Assembly: GCA_902388495.1 (NCBI GenBank)
Contig: CABMPP010000001.1
Location: forward strand, 1 to 64,000
DNA length: 64,000 bases
Source: an uncultured Bacteroides sp.
Lineage (GTDB): Bacteria > Bacteroidota > Bacteroidia > Bacteroidales > Bacteroidaceae
Direction: 5' to 3'
Shown here piece after piece: positions 39,401-46,914 of the stretch; position 1 is the first letter of the stretch; the number at the start of each line of letters is the position of its first letter. The position numbers and the translations under genes were made by a program. The notes beneath the pieces are model-generated. The model had not been told where the DNA came from. It saw only the letters and a list, made by a program, of their open reading frames with translations, and ran no database searches.

Positions 39401-40367
39401 CAATAAACAAGGAGGTAAGGTTATTGCTGACCAATGTATGATACCTTAGGGGATCATGTGTCAGGTGGTTCATCTGTTCTGTGTCAGATTCGTAGACAAA
39501 GGCTCCATGATGGCTGGTAATAATCCAGATATTGCCATCGGCGTCTTCGTCAATTTGCGCCACACGATTGAACTGATCGCCATGTATAGGTAAGGCTATC
39601 TTTTGCCAGGAAGAAGATTCAGAAGATTTATGCAATAAAAGACTATTTGTGAATGTATACAACCATAGTCCTCCTTTATCATCAACATAAACACGTGGAT
39701 ATTGGTTTGCAATCTCATCTTTGTAGCCCTCAAGACAAGGCAACGTCTGGGTAAAAGCACTTTTCAGGTCAATAATATGTATCCGACCGCTATTATTACA
39801 TAAGGCATAGAGAAGTTCACCTTTTATATAAACCTGAGAAAGCTGAAAACCGGCAGGCAAGGCAAAATCCCTTATACATTTCCGGGTATGGTCATAAACG
39901 CAGATACGCTTACTGTCGCTGCCCCACAAATAATGGCGGTCCTTACTACAACCAATGTATGCAGCCATCTCGGGCTGGAAGCCATATTCTCCCAGTAAAG
40001 TTTTCACATCATTATTAAAGTTTCCTGTTTCATAATCATAATAAGCATAACTGGTATTATCACAATAAACCCAGACACGACCCGCAAAGTCCTCAAAAAT
40101 AGAAATGACCGTATTGCTGGGTAATCCATGAGAAGAGTGATAATAGGATTTGAAATTGTGAGCATTCCATTGGTTCAATCCGGATGATGTTCCTATCCAT
40201 AAATAGCCTTTGATATCACGATAAACAGCGGATATGTTATTGCTGGACAAGCCATCCGCTATCGTTAAGGAACGAAACATCATTTTTTCCGGTTCAATTA
40301 CCCCTGCCATTGACAAGAGTGAATATGAGACACAGACAATAAATACCAGAAATGTTTTCTTTCTCAT
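36417..40367 (-). CDS. Hybrid two-component system sensor/regulator (HTCS, locus 2)
   Basis: A 1316-aa one-protein two-component system. The start at 40367 (MRKKTFLVFIVCVSYSLLSMA) is chosen because it gives a signal peptide and follows a -7 box at 40400-40407; an upstream ATG at 40424 precedes that box. The periplasmic part has two propellers of reg_prop repeats (LWIGTSSGLNQWN, VWIGSNKQGVSYY, LWLGTSDGLIYWN) and a Y_Y_Y domain near 690-760. After a TM helix (about 765-790) come HisKA (SHELRTPLSLI, near 824), HATPase (NLLSNAFKFTPDGG, DTGLGIP), a receiver domain (CDVMMPQMDG, near 1110) and an AraC-type HTH at the C-terminus. It presumably senses a glycan product and activates the divergent locus 2. 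Confidence 0.95.
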   Translation of the reverse strand: MRKKTFLVFIVCVSYSLLSMAGVIEPEKMMFRSLTIADGLSSNNISAVYRDIKGYLWIGTSSGLNQWNAHNFKSYYHSSHGLPSNTVISIFEDFAGRVWVYCDNTSYAYYDYETGNFNNDVKTLLGEYGFQPEMAAYIGCSKDRHYLWGSDSKRICVYDHTRKCIRDFALPAGFQLSQVYIKGELLYALCNNSGRIHIIDLKSAFTQTLPCLEGYKDEIANQYPRVYVDDKGGLWLYTFTNSLLLHKSSESSSWQKIALPIHGDQFNRVAQIDEDADGNIWIITSHHGAFVYESDTEQMNHLTHDPLRYHTLVSNNLTSLFIDKDNTVWIGSNKQGVSYYMPGTQTILGYSLGGENDVLSFCEKDNHLFIGTDGAGLLEQSRLGDAVTSVQTQANIVVCLHKDSRNRLWMGTFQSGIICMGERERTQYTAQNSELRSNNVYGIEEDANGNIWIALLDGIVQKLDPNTGRIVTVYEDTSMNIREMIGDGKYRLFAATSKGLLAIDTYTEQGHYVTKNLHNNMSIPQAYLYTLYKDSKQILWLGTSDGLIYWNQETDSVGCLTTDDGLPTNLITSITEDHNGQLWVGTYNGISCIDLDDFVHITNYKTSDGLITSEINQRAICSLSNGDIVFGTPRGLIVISPKQKSSVAYDSSVFLTSVKYTTGNSGHNIDQYLSPNKKEIKLEINQLPISLYFSTFDFAALNNISYYYRLNGAHDWYLMNGNAIYFTSLYPGVYHLEVTACNAQGQWASKVQRLVLYILPPWYRTTLAYIIYGFTIMIVIGSLILFFYRYYQRKEHTRRIQRKTEQQQKLMDMKLTFFANVSHELRTPLSLIINPLEEFIKRYPQLSTSLLSTAHSNAKYLLELINQLLSFRKIDSGGETMDYSHIDVVRTAQDLYSIYQQMAEKHRIHYTFNARPSVIKMDCDNSKFMKIIHNLLSNAFKFTPDGGAIELKLSRNENELILEVSDTGLGIPAEDREKIFNLFVQVKGEDSTQGGTGIGLYLVKQYAQMHGGNVTLDNNDPTGTVFTVTLPLKAQINLSSSSFNDTAETEKTLEPSHTPYNAYSLLVVDDNLEFLNFLSESLSTDYKVYQASSAMEALQLLNTEEIDLAICDVMMPQMDGIQFCQTVKNDLATSHIPVILLTAKAGEEFQLEGLSHGADDYITKPFHMDILKMRINKFIENSIGNHQMFQEQVHIEPSKITITPLDTQFVKKSIKIVEDNLSNADFTVEDLAAQLYLSRGYLYRKLLKITGKSPLEFIRIIRMKRAQQLLSESQMQVAEVAYQLGYVLPKTFTKHFKQEFGITPSQYLQSIKNDKI

Positions 40368-40399
40368 AAAATGTATAAAGTGTTTGATTGGAATACGTA

Positions 40400-40407
40400 C
40401 AAAAATA
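40400..40407 (-). promoter_or_regulatory. Putative HTCS -7 element
   Basis: The minus strand reads TATTTTTG, matching TAnnTTTG, with about 29 nt of leader to the ATG at 40367. This position supports the shorter HTCS start. Confidence 0.45.
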
Positions 40408-40581
40408 TGCAATATATTTCTCATTAATAAAGTGCAGACTGCTTTTTTTTGAAGCAGATTAGTTACATATATGTCTCAAAGAGCATAATTGGATGGGGTG
40501 GTCACAAATAGTACGTTTAATAAGTACAAAACATGCCTATAAAATAGTGATTGTATTAAAATTTATATCATAGTATTCACC

Positions 40582-40589
40582 TAATTTTG
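40582..40589 (+). promoter_or_regulatory. Putative -7 element of the locus 2 operon
   Basis: TAATTTTG matches TAnnTTTG and leaves a leader of about 22-28 nt before the epimerase gene. No TTTG lies at the -33 distance, which would fit a promoter dependent on the HTCS activator. Confidence 0.45.
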
Positions 40590-40614
40590 TAATGAAACAA
40601 TAAATACTAATAAA

Positions 40615-41895
40615 ATGATAATGAAACGCACATTTCTGTTTATCTGCTTTTTATTTGCTTATTTATTTAATATGATAAGTGTACTACCTCCTGAGAAGGA
40701 TTCTCTATGTGATAGTTTGAAAAGTGAAATAATATCAGACCTCATGAATAATATTCTTCCCTTCTGGGAAAAATATAGTCCTTCACCTGACGGAGGATTT
40801 TATGGTACTATATTGCGTGACGGTACCCCCATAGTCGATTCTCCTAGAGGTTGCATTCTGAATGCACGCATACTATGGACATTTGCACGTGCTTTCCGTT
40901 GCACACAGAACGAAAATTATAAGAAGCTGGCAGACCGTGCTTATGAATACTTTGACACACATTTCATAAACCGGAGGCAAGGTGGAGTCTATTCAGTGAT
41001 TACGGCACAAGGGCTACCCTTGGACAGTACAAAATCAGCCTCACCGTTAACTTATACTATCTACGCTTTAGCGGAATATGCCAATGCCACAACTTCCGAG
41101 TCAAGCCTGAAATGTGCCAAGATGCTCTATCGGTTTGTCGAAGACCATCTTGCTGACACACATGGAACAGGATATTTCGATTCATATAACAAACAATCTG
41201 CTGAGAAAACGCGTCCTACCAGAACATTGGATACCCATCTGCATCTGATGGAAGCTTACACTAATTTATATAAGATATGGCCGGACCCCGAATTAAAAGA
41301 GAGCCTGCGGAAAATCGTGATACTACTGAACGAACGTTTCTTCCAGCCAGAAACCGGCCATTTGTACACTTTGTTCGATATGGACTGGAAACCTCTCGAG
41401 CGAATCGACCGTTACGGACATGATACGGAGACGGCTTGGCTACTATATGAGGCGGCAAGCGTATTGGACGATGAACATTTGAAAGACCAATGCAGGGATG
41501 TGGCTTTAAAACTGTGCCGTGCTGTCGTACGTGACGGAATTTTACCACAAGAAGCTATAGCTACGGAATTCAACCATGATACGAAACAAATGAATCTTTT
41601 CTTGACATGGTGGACACAATCCGAAACTATAAGCGCTTTTTTGTATGCATGGAAATTAACAGGAGATACAGAGTGGTTGCAACATGCCAATCGTACGTGG
41701 CAGTTTGTTAAAGCCCATTTTATCGATCATGAAGCAGGGGGATGGTTCAAAAGCTGCACTCCTGAAGGTGAACCGATAAAGCAAGCGCCGAAAGGAAGTT
41801 TATGGAATTGCCCCTATCACGGTAGTCGCATGGGATTTATTACCTATGAGCTTTTAGTTGGTTTGCCAACTGAAAACATATTTCTTCATTATTAA
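40615..41895 (+). CDS. Exported AGE-family epimerase (cellobiose/mannobiose 2-epimerase-like)
   Basis: A 426-aa protein of the N-acylglucosamine 2-epimerase (AGE) (alpha/alpha)6-barrel family. Motifs resemble cellobiose/mannobiose 2-epimerases: GGFYGTI, LNARILWTFARAFR, TLDTHLHLMEAYTNLYK, RYGHDTETAWLLYEA and the C-terminal LWNCPYHGSRM, carrying the expected active-site His and Arg residues. Unlike the usual cytoplasmic enzymes it has an N-terminal hydrophobic signal (KRTFLFICFLFAYLFNMIS), so it probably acts in the periplasm. Starts at 40615 or 40621 (second ATG) are both possible. It heads the locus 2 operon, 18 bp before susC. It would epimerise the reducing end of an imported beta-linked disaccharide (inference). 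Confidence 0.82.
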   Translation: MIMKRTFLFICFLFAYLFNMISVLPPEKDSLCDSLKSEIISDLMNNILPFWEKYSPSPDGGFYGTILRDGTPIVDSPRGCILNARILWTFARAFRCTQNENYKKLADRAYEYFDTHFINRRQGGVYSVITAQGLPLDSTKSASPLTYTIYALAEYANATTSESSLKCAKMLYRFVEDHLADTHGTGYFDSYNKQSAEKTRPTRTLDTHLHLMEAYTNLYKIWPDPELKESLRKIVILLNERFFQPETGHLYTLFDMDWKPLERIDRYGHDTETAWLLYEAASVLDDEHLKDQCRDVALKLCRAVVRDGILPQEAIATEFNHDTKQMNLFLTWWTQSETISAFLYAWKLTGDTEWLQHANRTWQFVKAHFIDHEAGGWFKSCTPEGEPIKQAPKGSLWNCPYHGSRMGFITYELLVGLPTENIFLHY

Positions 41896-41913
41896 TAATT
41901 AACCTGTTTACTT

Positions 41914-44900
41914 ATGAGAAACAAAATGAATCAGAAATGGACATGCCTTGTCTTTGTAGCGGCTTTGTCCGCAGCGCCTTGGTCCTACGCCCATGTAACC
42001 AATGGGGTGAATAAGGATATTGTGCAGGCTGTAGAACAATCTTTTACGGTCGGTGGTACAGTAGTCGACACTGCCGGAGAGCCTGTTATTGGAGCCAATG
42101 TGCTCCTAAAAGGAACAACTATTGGTGCTATTACCGACATCAATGGTACTTTCAAGCTGAATGTCCCCACAGCCGGCATGTTACAAATATCTTTTGTGGG
42201 ATATAAAACTGTAGAGTTGAAAGTAACACAAGGTACGAACAATTTGCACATTGTGATGGAAGATGACTCGGGTATGTTGGATGACGTTGTGGTCATAGGT
42301 TATGGCTCGGTAAAGAAATCAGATTTAACAGGCTCTGTCACTACCGTAAAATCAGACGAGATGATGAAGCGTAACCCTATTGATATCGGACAAGGACTTC
42401 AAGGTCTGGCTGCCGGTGTACAGGTAATGCGTAATTCCGGAGATCCACGTGGCGGAACCACCATACGTATTCGTGGAGTAGCTACTGTAAATGGTTCAGC
42501 TGACCCTTTATACGTGATTGATGGTGTACAAGTGGGTACAGATATTGATTTTCTGAACCCGGCGGATATTGAAAGTATTGAAGTGCTGAAAGATGCCTCC
42601 GCTACTGCCATTTACGGTTCTCGTGGTGCCAATGGCGTTATCATGATAACGACCAAAGAGGGTAAAAAAGGCAATTCGCGCATTGACATCACGGCCAATT
42701 GGGCTATCAGCAGTAACAGCAATACCCTTGATGTAGGTACCATCCGTGACTTTGTGAAGGCGGTGCGCGGGGCCAAGAAGAACGATGGCGGCAGTTTCAC
42801 GCAACTGGCTTGGGCCGATCCGTCATTGGACAGCAGGCTGAACAACATAGACTGGCAGAAAGAGATGACGCGCACGGCCTTGCAACAGAACTACAACGTC
42901 TCTATATCAGGCGGTACGGAAAATTCTCAGGCACGTCTTTCTGTAGGATATCTCGACAATGAAGGTATTGTGGTGGCTTCAGGATTCCAGCGCTTTACGA
43001 CCAGAATCAATGTCAAACACAATATAAAGGACTTTATTCATACAGCGGCAAGCATTGCCTTCGTGCATGGACGTTTCTCAGGTTCGGGCAATGCCTATAG
43101 TTTTGCCGGTGCCATTCCCTCAATGGATACTCTGGATGAGAATGGACAGCTTGTTAACGTTCCTATCCGCTGGCCTGACGGCACATGGGGACACTACAAG
43201 AAAGAGAGTGACGGTGACCTGGAGAAAGGCACGGACAACCTTTATGCCGCCGCAATGGAGCGCGACAGCCGGAACCGCTTCAACCAAGTATTGGCTAATG
43301 CCAATGTGGACATTGACATTCTGAAAGGGCTGAAGTATCACACAGTGCTCAGTTATAACTATAACCAAAGCGAGGATGACGCATATAGTCCGGTGAACCA
43401 CCGTACATTTATTACGGACACGACTCCTGACAGTTTCACGATGGGTAAGCGCAACAATAATACACTGGCTCTTGAAACTTATCTCACTTATGACCTTACG
43501 GCAGGCATACATCGCCTGGGATTTATGGCAGGGTATTCAGCCAGCCGTATGAGCAGTAGCGACCTTTACGGACGCGGTGAGGCAATGCCATCATCCGTCG
43601 TACGCCGCATTGAGCTGACAACCAACCCCTCCTCGCGTAATGTGACCGGTGGCTATGGTATTCCTGTACGGTTTGTTTCATGGTATGGACGTGCCAACTA
43701 TAGTTTGATGGATCGTTACCTCATTACGGCTACCATACGCCATGACGGTTCGTCAAACTTCGGTGCCGGAAACCGTTGGGGAACCTTCCCGTCAGCCTCA
43801 TTCGCTTGGCGGCTCTCTGAAGAGTCGTTTATTAAAGAACTGGATATTTTCAGTAATCTGAAGTTGCGTTTAGGCTGGGGACAAACCGGCAATGCAGGAA
43901 GTGCTACCAGCCTTTCTGTCGAACAGCTCACTTCCCAGTATATGATGTATTATTACTATTTGAATGGCACACCCGTCAACGCACCAGGTATTGCCCAGGC
44001 CAGAGAGGTGGACACCAACTTGAAGTGGGAGACCAACGAACAGACCAACATAGGTCTGGATTTCGGTTTGTTCAACAACAAGCTTAATATTTCATTAGAC
44101 TATTTTGTCCGTACTGCCAAGGACTTGTTGCTCTACAAGGCTGTCCGTCCTTCAACCGGCTTTGAAAACGTTTATACCAATGCGGGAAAAATCCGTAATA
44201 AGGGTTTTGAGTTTTCTGTCAACTACAACACTCGGATAGGCAAAGACTGGAGCTTCAACGCATCCCTGAACGGTTCTACCCTTAGCAACGAAGCCGTGGA
44301 AGTGGGTGATGACATCTTTGAATCGGGCAATGTGGACGCCGGTTACTATTGGGAAAACTATAGCATCACACGCAATGGACATCCGGTAGGTGCGTTCTAC
44401 GGATGGAAGGTGGACGGCATCTTTAAAACACAGAGTGAAATAGACAATCTCAATGCAGCGGCTGCCGCCGCAACCAAAGGAGAAGTGAGGTACTATCAGG
44501 ACCCGAACACCAAACCCGGTGACTACAAATTCCGCGATGTAAACGGCGACGGCTACATTAATGATGACGATCGCAGTATCATCGGTAACGGATATCCCAA
44601 GCTGAATTTCGGCCTGACACTTGGAGCCAGTTGGAAATCACTTGATTTCTCGGCCAATATCTATGGAGTGCTCGGACAGGACATTTTATCTTATTCCGCC
44701 GCCCGCCTGACAACTATTTACAATCCCCGTGGCGGTTATCAGAACGGTCTGGCCGAATATCTGAACAATACTTGGAGCGAAGAAAATCCAAATACGCCTT
44801 ACACCCGTCTGACGCGTAATGACGCCAACCACAATGTACGTGTGTCGGATGCCTACGTCAAGAACGGAGACTTTATCAAGATAGGCAATGTACAGGTTGG

Positions 44901-45108
44901 TTACACCTTGCCCAAGAACTGGGTAAAGAGTGTCCGCATGGAAAATGCACGCATTTACCTCAGTGTGGACAATCTGCTTACCATTTCGGGCTACAACAAA
45001 TACGGCAATCCCGAGGTGGGTAATTCCAATGTGCTCCGCACCGGATTTGACAGCGGACGCTATCCTTTCCCGCGGGCATTTAACTTAGGTCTCAGCCTTC
45101 AATTCTAA
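41914..45108 (+). CDS. SusC-type TonB-dependent receptor (locus 2)
   Basis: A 1064-aa outer-membrane glycan transporter. A signal peptide (to about residue 26) precedes a carboxypeptidase-regulatory-like domain (FTVGGTVVDTAGEPVIGANV), a TonB-box region (LDDVVVIGYGSVKKSDLTGSV), a plug with IRIRGVATVNGSADPLYVID-like text and the SusC hallmark AIYGSRGANGVIMITTKEG, then the barrel ending in FNLGLSLQF. ATG starts at 41914 and 41926 are both possible. The first 800 bp are more AT-rich than the rest of the gene, which hints at a mosaic history. The next gene is susD, 27 bp away. Confidence 0.95.
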   Translation: MRNKMNQKWTCLVFVAALSAAPWSYAHVTNGVNKDIVQAVEQSFTVGGTVVDTAGEPVIGANVLLKGTTIGAITDINGTFKLNVPTAGMLQISFVGYKTVELKVTQGTNNLHIVMEDDSGMLDDVVVIGYGSVKKSDLTGSVTTVKSDEMMKRNPIDIGQGLQGLAAGVQVMRNSGDPRGGTTIRIRGVATVNGSADPLYVIDGVQVGTDIDFLNPADIESIEVLKDASATAIYGSRGANGVIMITTKEGKKGNSRIDITANWAISSNSNTLDVGTIRDFVKAVRGAKKNDGGSFTQLAWADPSLDSRLNNIDWQKEMTRTALQQNYNVSISGGTENSQARLSVGYLDNEGIVVASGFQRFTTRINVKHNIKDFIHTAASIAFVHGRFSGSGNAYSFAGAIPSMDTLDENGQLVNVPIRWPDGTWGHYKKESDGDLEKGTDNLYAAAMERDSRNRFNQVLANANVDIDILKGLKYHTVLSYNYNQSEDDAYSPVNHRTFITDTTPDSFTMGKRNNNTLALETYLTYDLTAGIHRLGFMAGYSASRMSSSDLYGRGEAMPSSVVRRIELTTNPSSRNVTGGYGIPVRFVSWYGRANYSLMDRYLITATIRHDGSSNFGAGNRWGTFPSASFAWRLSEESFIKELDIFSNLKLRLGWGQTGNAGSATSLSVEQLTSQYMMYYYYLNGTPVNAPGIAQAREVDTNLKWETNEQTNIGLDFGLFNNKLNISLDYFVRTAKDLLLYKAVRPSTGFENVYTNAGKIRNKGFEFSVNYNTRIGKDWSFNASLNGSTLSNEAVEVGDDIFESGNVDAGYYWENYSITRNGHPVGAFYGWKVDGIFKTQSEIDNLNAAAAAATKGEVRYYQDPNTKPGDYKFRDVNGDGYINDDDRSIIGNGYPKLNFGLTLGASWKSLDFSANIYGVLGQDILSYSAARLTTIYNPRGGYQNGLAEYLNNTWSEENPNTPYTRLTRNDANHNVRVSDAYVKNGDFIKIGNVQVGYTLPKNWVKSVRMENARIYLSVDNLLTISGYNKYGNPEVGNSNVLRTGFDSGRYPFPRAFNLGLSLQF

Positions 45109-45135
45109 TCATTTACATAATACTAAAATATATAT

Positions 45136-46827
45136 ATGAAAAAGATATATTTTGCAGTTGCCCTTGCTGCTTCGCTTACCCTCTCTTCCTGTGGAGAGGA
45201 TTTCCTGTGTGTTCCACATTATGACGTTCTTGCTCCCGACCTGATAAGCTCTTCCGAAGAGTATGCTAATCAAGGCCTGAATGCGCTATATGATACCTTT
45301 CTGCCCGACAAGCATGCCGGAAGCTTTGATATAGATATCGCACAAAGCTGGAATATGAAGCCTCAGTTTGCCTTTGCCAACTATCCGGCCATGGATGTAG
45401 GCGGAGGAGGCTGGGACCGTGAATTCTGGACCCACTCCTGGGTGGCCGGAAAAGATATGTTCCAGGTGGCATGGAAAATCTGTTACCGTGCCATTAGCCG
45501 CTGCAATACCTTCCTTGCGGAAATGGAAAAGGCAGCCCCTTCCATCTTCAAAGGGGGCGAAACGGCAAAGGATAAGCTGATAGCCCAAGCACGTGCCATC
45601 CGTGGTTATTACTACCTCTATCTTTCACAGAACTTTGGACGCGTTCCTATGCTTGAGACCGGAGAGACTTACTCGACATCGGCCTCCAAGCCTCGCGCGG
45701 AAACCGTGGCCGACACTTACAATAAGGTAATAGAAGACTTGCAGTTTGCGGCCGACAAGCTGGACTGGAAACCTGAAAACGGAGAATACGGACGCTTTAC
45801 AAAGGGAGCCGCGTTGGCATATCAGGCTCTGACGTATATGTATCTCAAAGATTTCCAGAAGGCCAAGTCAATCTATAAAACCATTATGGACAGCCATACT
45901 TATGAATTGTTGCCCTGCTTCGGCGAACTGCATCAAATGGATCATTACTGGAGCAAAGAGAGCATTTGGGAAGTGGCTTTCTACCATTGGAGTGATCTCG
46001 GATGGGGGGCGACAGGAAGTACTGAAAACCTGTGGTGGGGATACTACCTGACTGCTCCGGGTGAATATGGAGGTTGGGGAGGCACTTTCGTCTCTTATGA
46101 ATTCTGCCGTTCCTTTGAACCGGGAGATAAACGTAGAAGCTACTCTGTAGTGCCCAAAGGCGAAACCAATCCTTATACCAATCAGACAATAGGGGCTAGT
46201 CCGGGCTTTGAAAGCGATTGGGTGAATGCGGACAAGCTTCCCAATAACTACTGCCTGAAGTTGTGGAAACAGGCCGGTGGCAACCCGGTATATACTCCCA
46301 TCTCAGCCATCCATCTACGTTATGCGTCCGTACTGCTCAACTATGCGGAATGTTGTTTTGAAACGGGCGAAGAGGGAACCGGCTGGGATATGATATATCA
46401 GATCCGTAATCGTGCATGGGGGAATATGGAGGTGAACGAGACTCCGTCCGAACAGTTCAAGGCTTCTTCCTTGAAGTATAACGACGCCATGGTCGAGGTG
46501 CCTGACGCCAAAGAGTTCTACACGAAATACCGCTCGGAAAAAGGTTATCATGCAGAGGTCTGGAAAGTGGCCCTTACCATCGAACGCCGTCATGAGTTCG
46601 TGTTAGAGTACGAGTTTTGGTATGACCTCTGTCGTTCAGGCATGGCCAAGGAATTCTTAGATGCTGAATATCCCAAGAATAACGGCGAGTATTATACTGC
46701 CGACGGTTTGCCTCGCACACCGCGCATTTTTGATTATGATGCAAATCACGAACTGTTCCCCATTCCTACACTTGAAATTCTGACAAATGGAGAGATTGGT
46801 CCTAAAGACCAGAATCCGGGATATTAA
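45136..46827 (+). CDS. SusD-type glycan-binding lipoprotein (locus 2)
   Basis: A 563-aa RagB/SusD-family lipoprotein (lipobox LTLSSCGED, Cys19). It has the N-terminal segment after the lipid anchor (LCVPHYDVLAPDLISSSEEYANQ), a helical core with ARAIRGYYYLYLSQNFGRVP, the LRYASVLLNYAECCFETGE segment, EIERRHEFVLEYEFWYDLCR-like text (LTIERRHEFVLEYEFWYDL) and a C-terminal HELFPIPTLEI motif. It is the surface partner of the SusC encoded 27 bp upstream. A terminator-like hairpin follows, before the enzyme genes. Confidence 0.95.
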   Translation: MKKIYFAVALAASLTLSSCGEDFLCVPHYDVLAPDLISSSEEYANQGLNALYDTFLPDKHAGSFDIDIAQSWNMKPQFAFANYPAMDVGGGGWDREFWTHSWVAGKDMFQVAWKICYRAISRCNTFLAEMEKAAPSIFKGGETAKDKLIAQARAIRGYYYLYLSQNFGRVPMLETGETYSTSASKPRAETVADTYNKVIEDLQFAADKLDWKPENGEYGRFTKGAALAYQALTYMYLKDFQKAKSIYKTIMDSHTYELLPCFGELHQMDHYWSKESIWEVAFYHWSDLGWGATGSTENLWWGYYLTAPGEYGGWGGTFVSYEFCRSFEPGDKRRSYSVVPKGETNPYTNQTIGASPGFESDWVNADKLPNNYCLKLWKQAGGNPVYTPISAIHLRYASVLLNYAECCFETGEEGTGWDMIYQIRNRAWGNMEVNETPSEQFKASSLKYNDAMVEVPDAKEFYTKYRSEKGYHAEVWKVALTIERRHEFVLEYEFWYDLCRSGMAKEFLDAEYPKNNGEYYTADGLPRTPRIFDYDANHELFPIPTLEILTNGEIGPKDQNPGY

Positions 46828-46855
46828 GGTGATAAAGATTGATAATTTTCTTATG

Positions 46856-46897
46856 AGAAGAGGCTGTGCAGGCAGTAACTTTATGCCGGCCTCTTCT
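46856..46897 (+). terminator. Intrinsic terminator-like hairpin inside the locus 2 operon
   Basis: AGAAGAGGC (46856-46864) pairs with GCCTCTTCT (46889-46897) around a 24-nt loop that can add inner pairs, followed by TTTTC. It sits between susD and the first enzyme gene on the same strand, where it could lower enzyme expression relative to SusC/D. Confidence 0.7.
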
Positions 46898-46914
46898 TTT
46901 TCAAAAGATTAGTT

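Noticed and set aside
40368..40424. Upstream start of the HTCS gene
   Set aside because: It precedes the likely -7 box at 40400-40407 and places extra residues before a good signal peptide.
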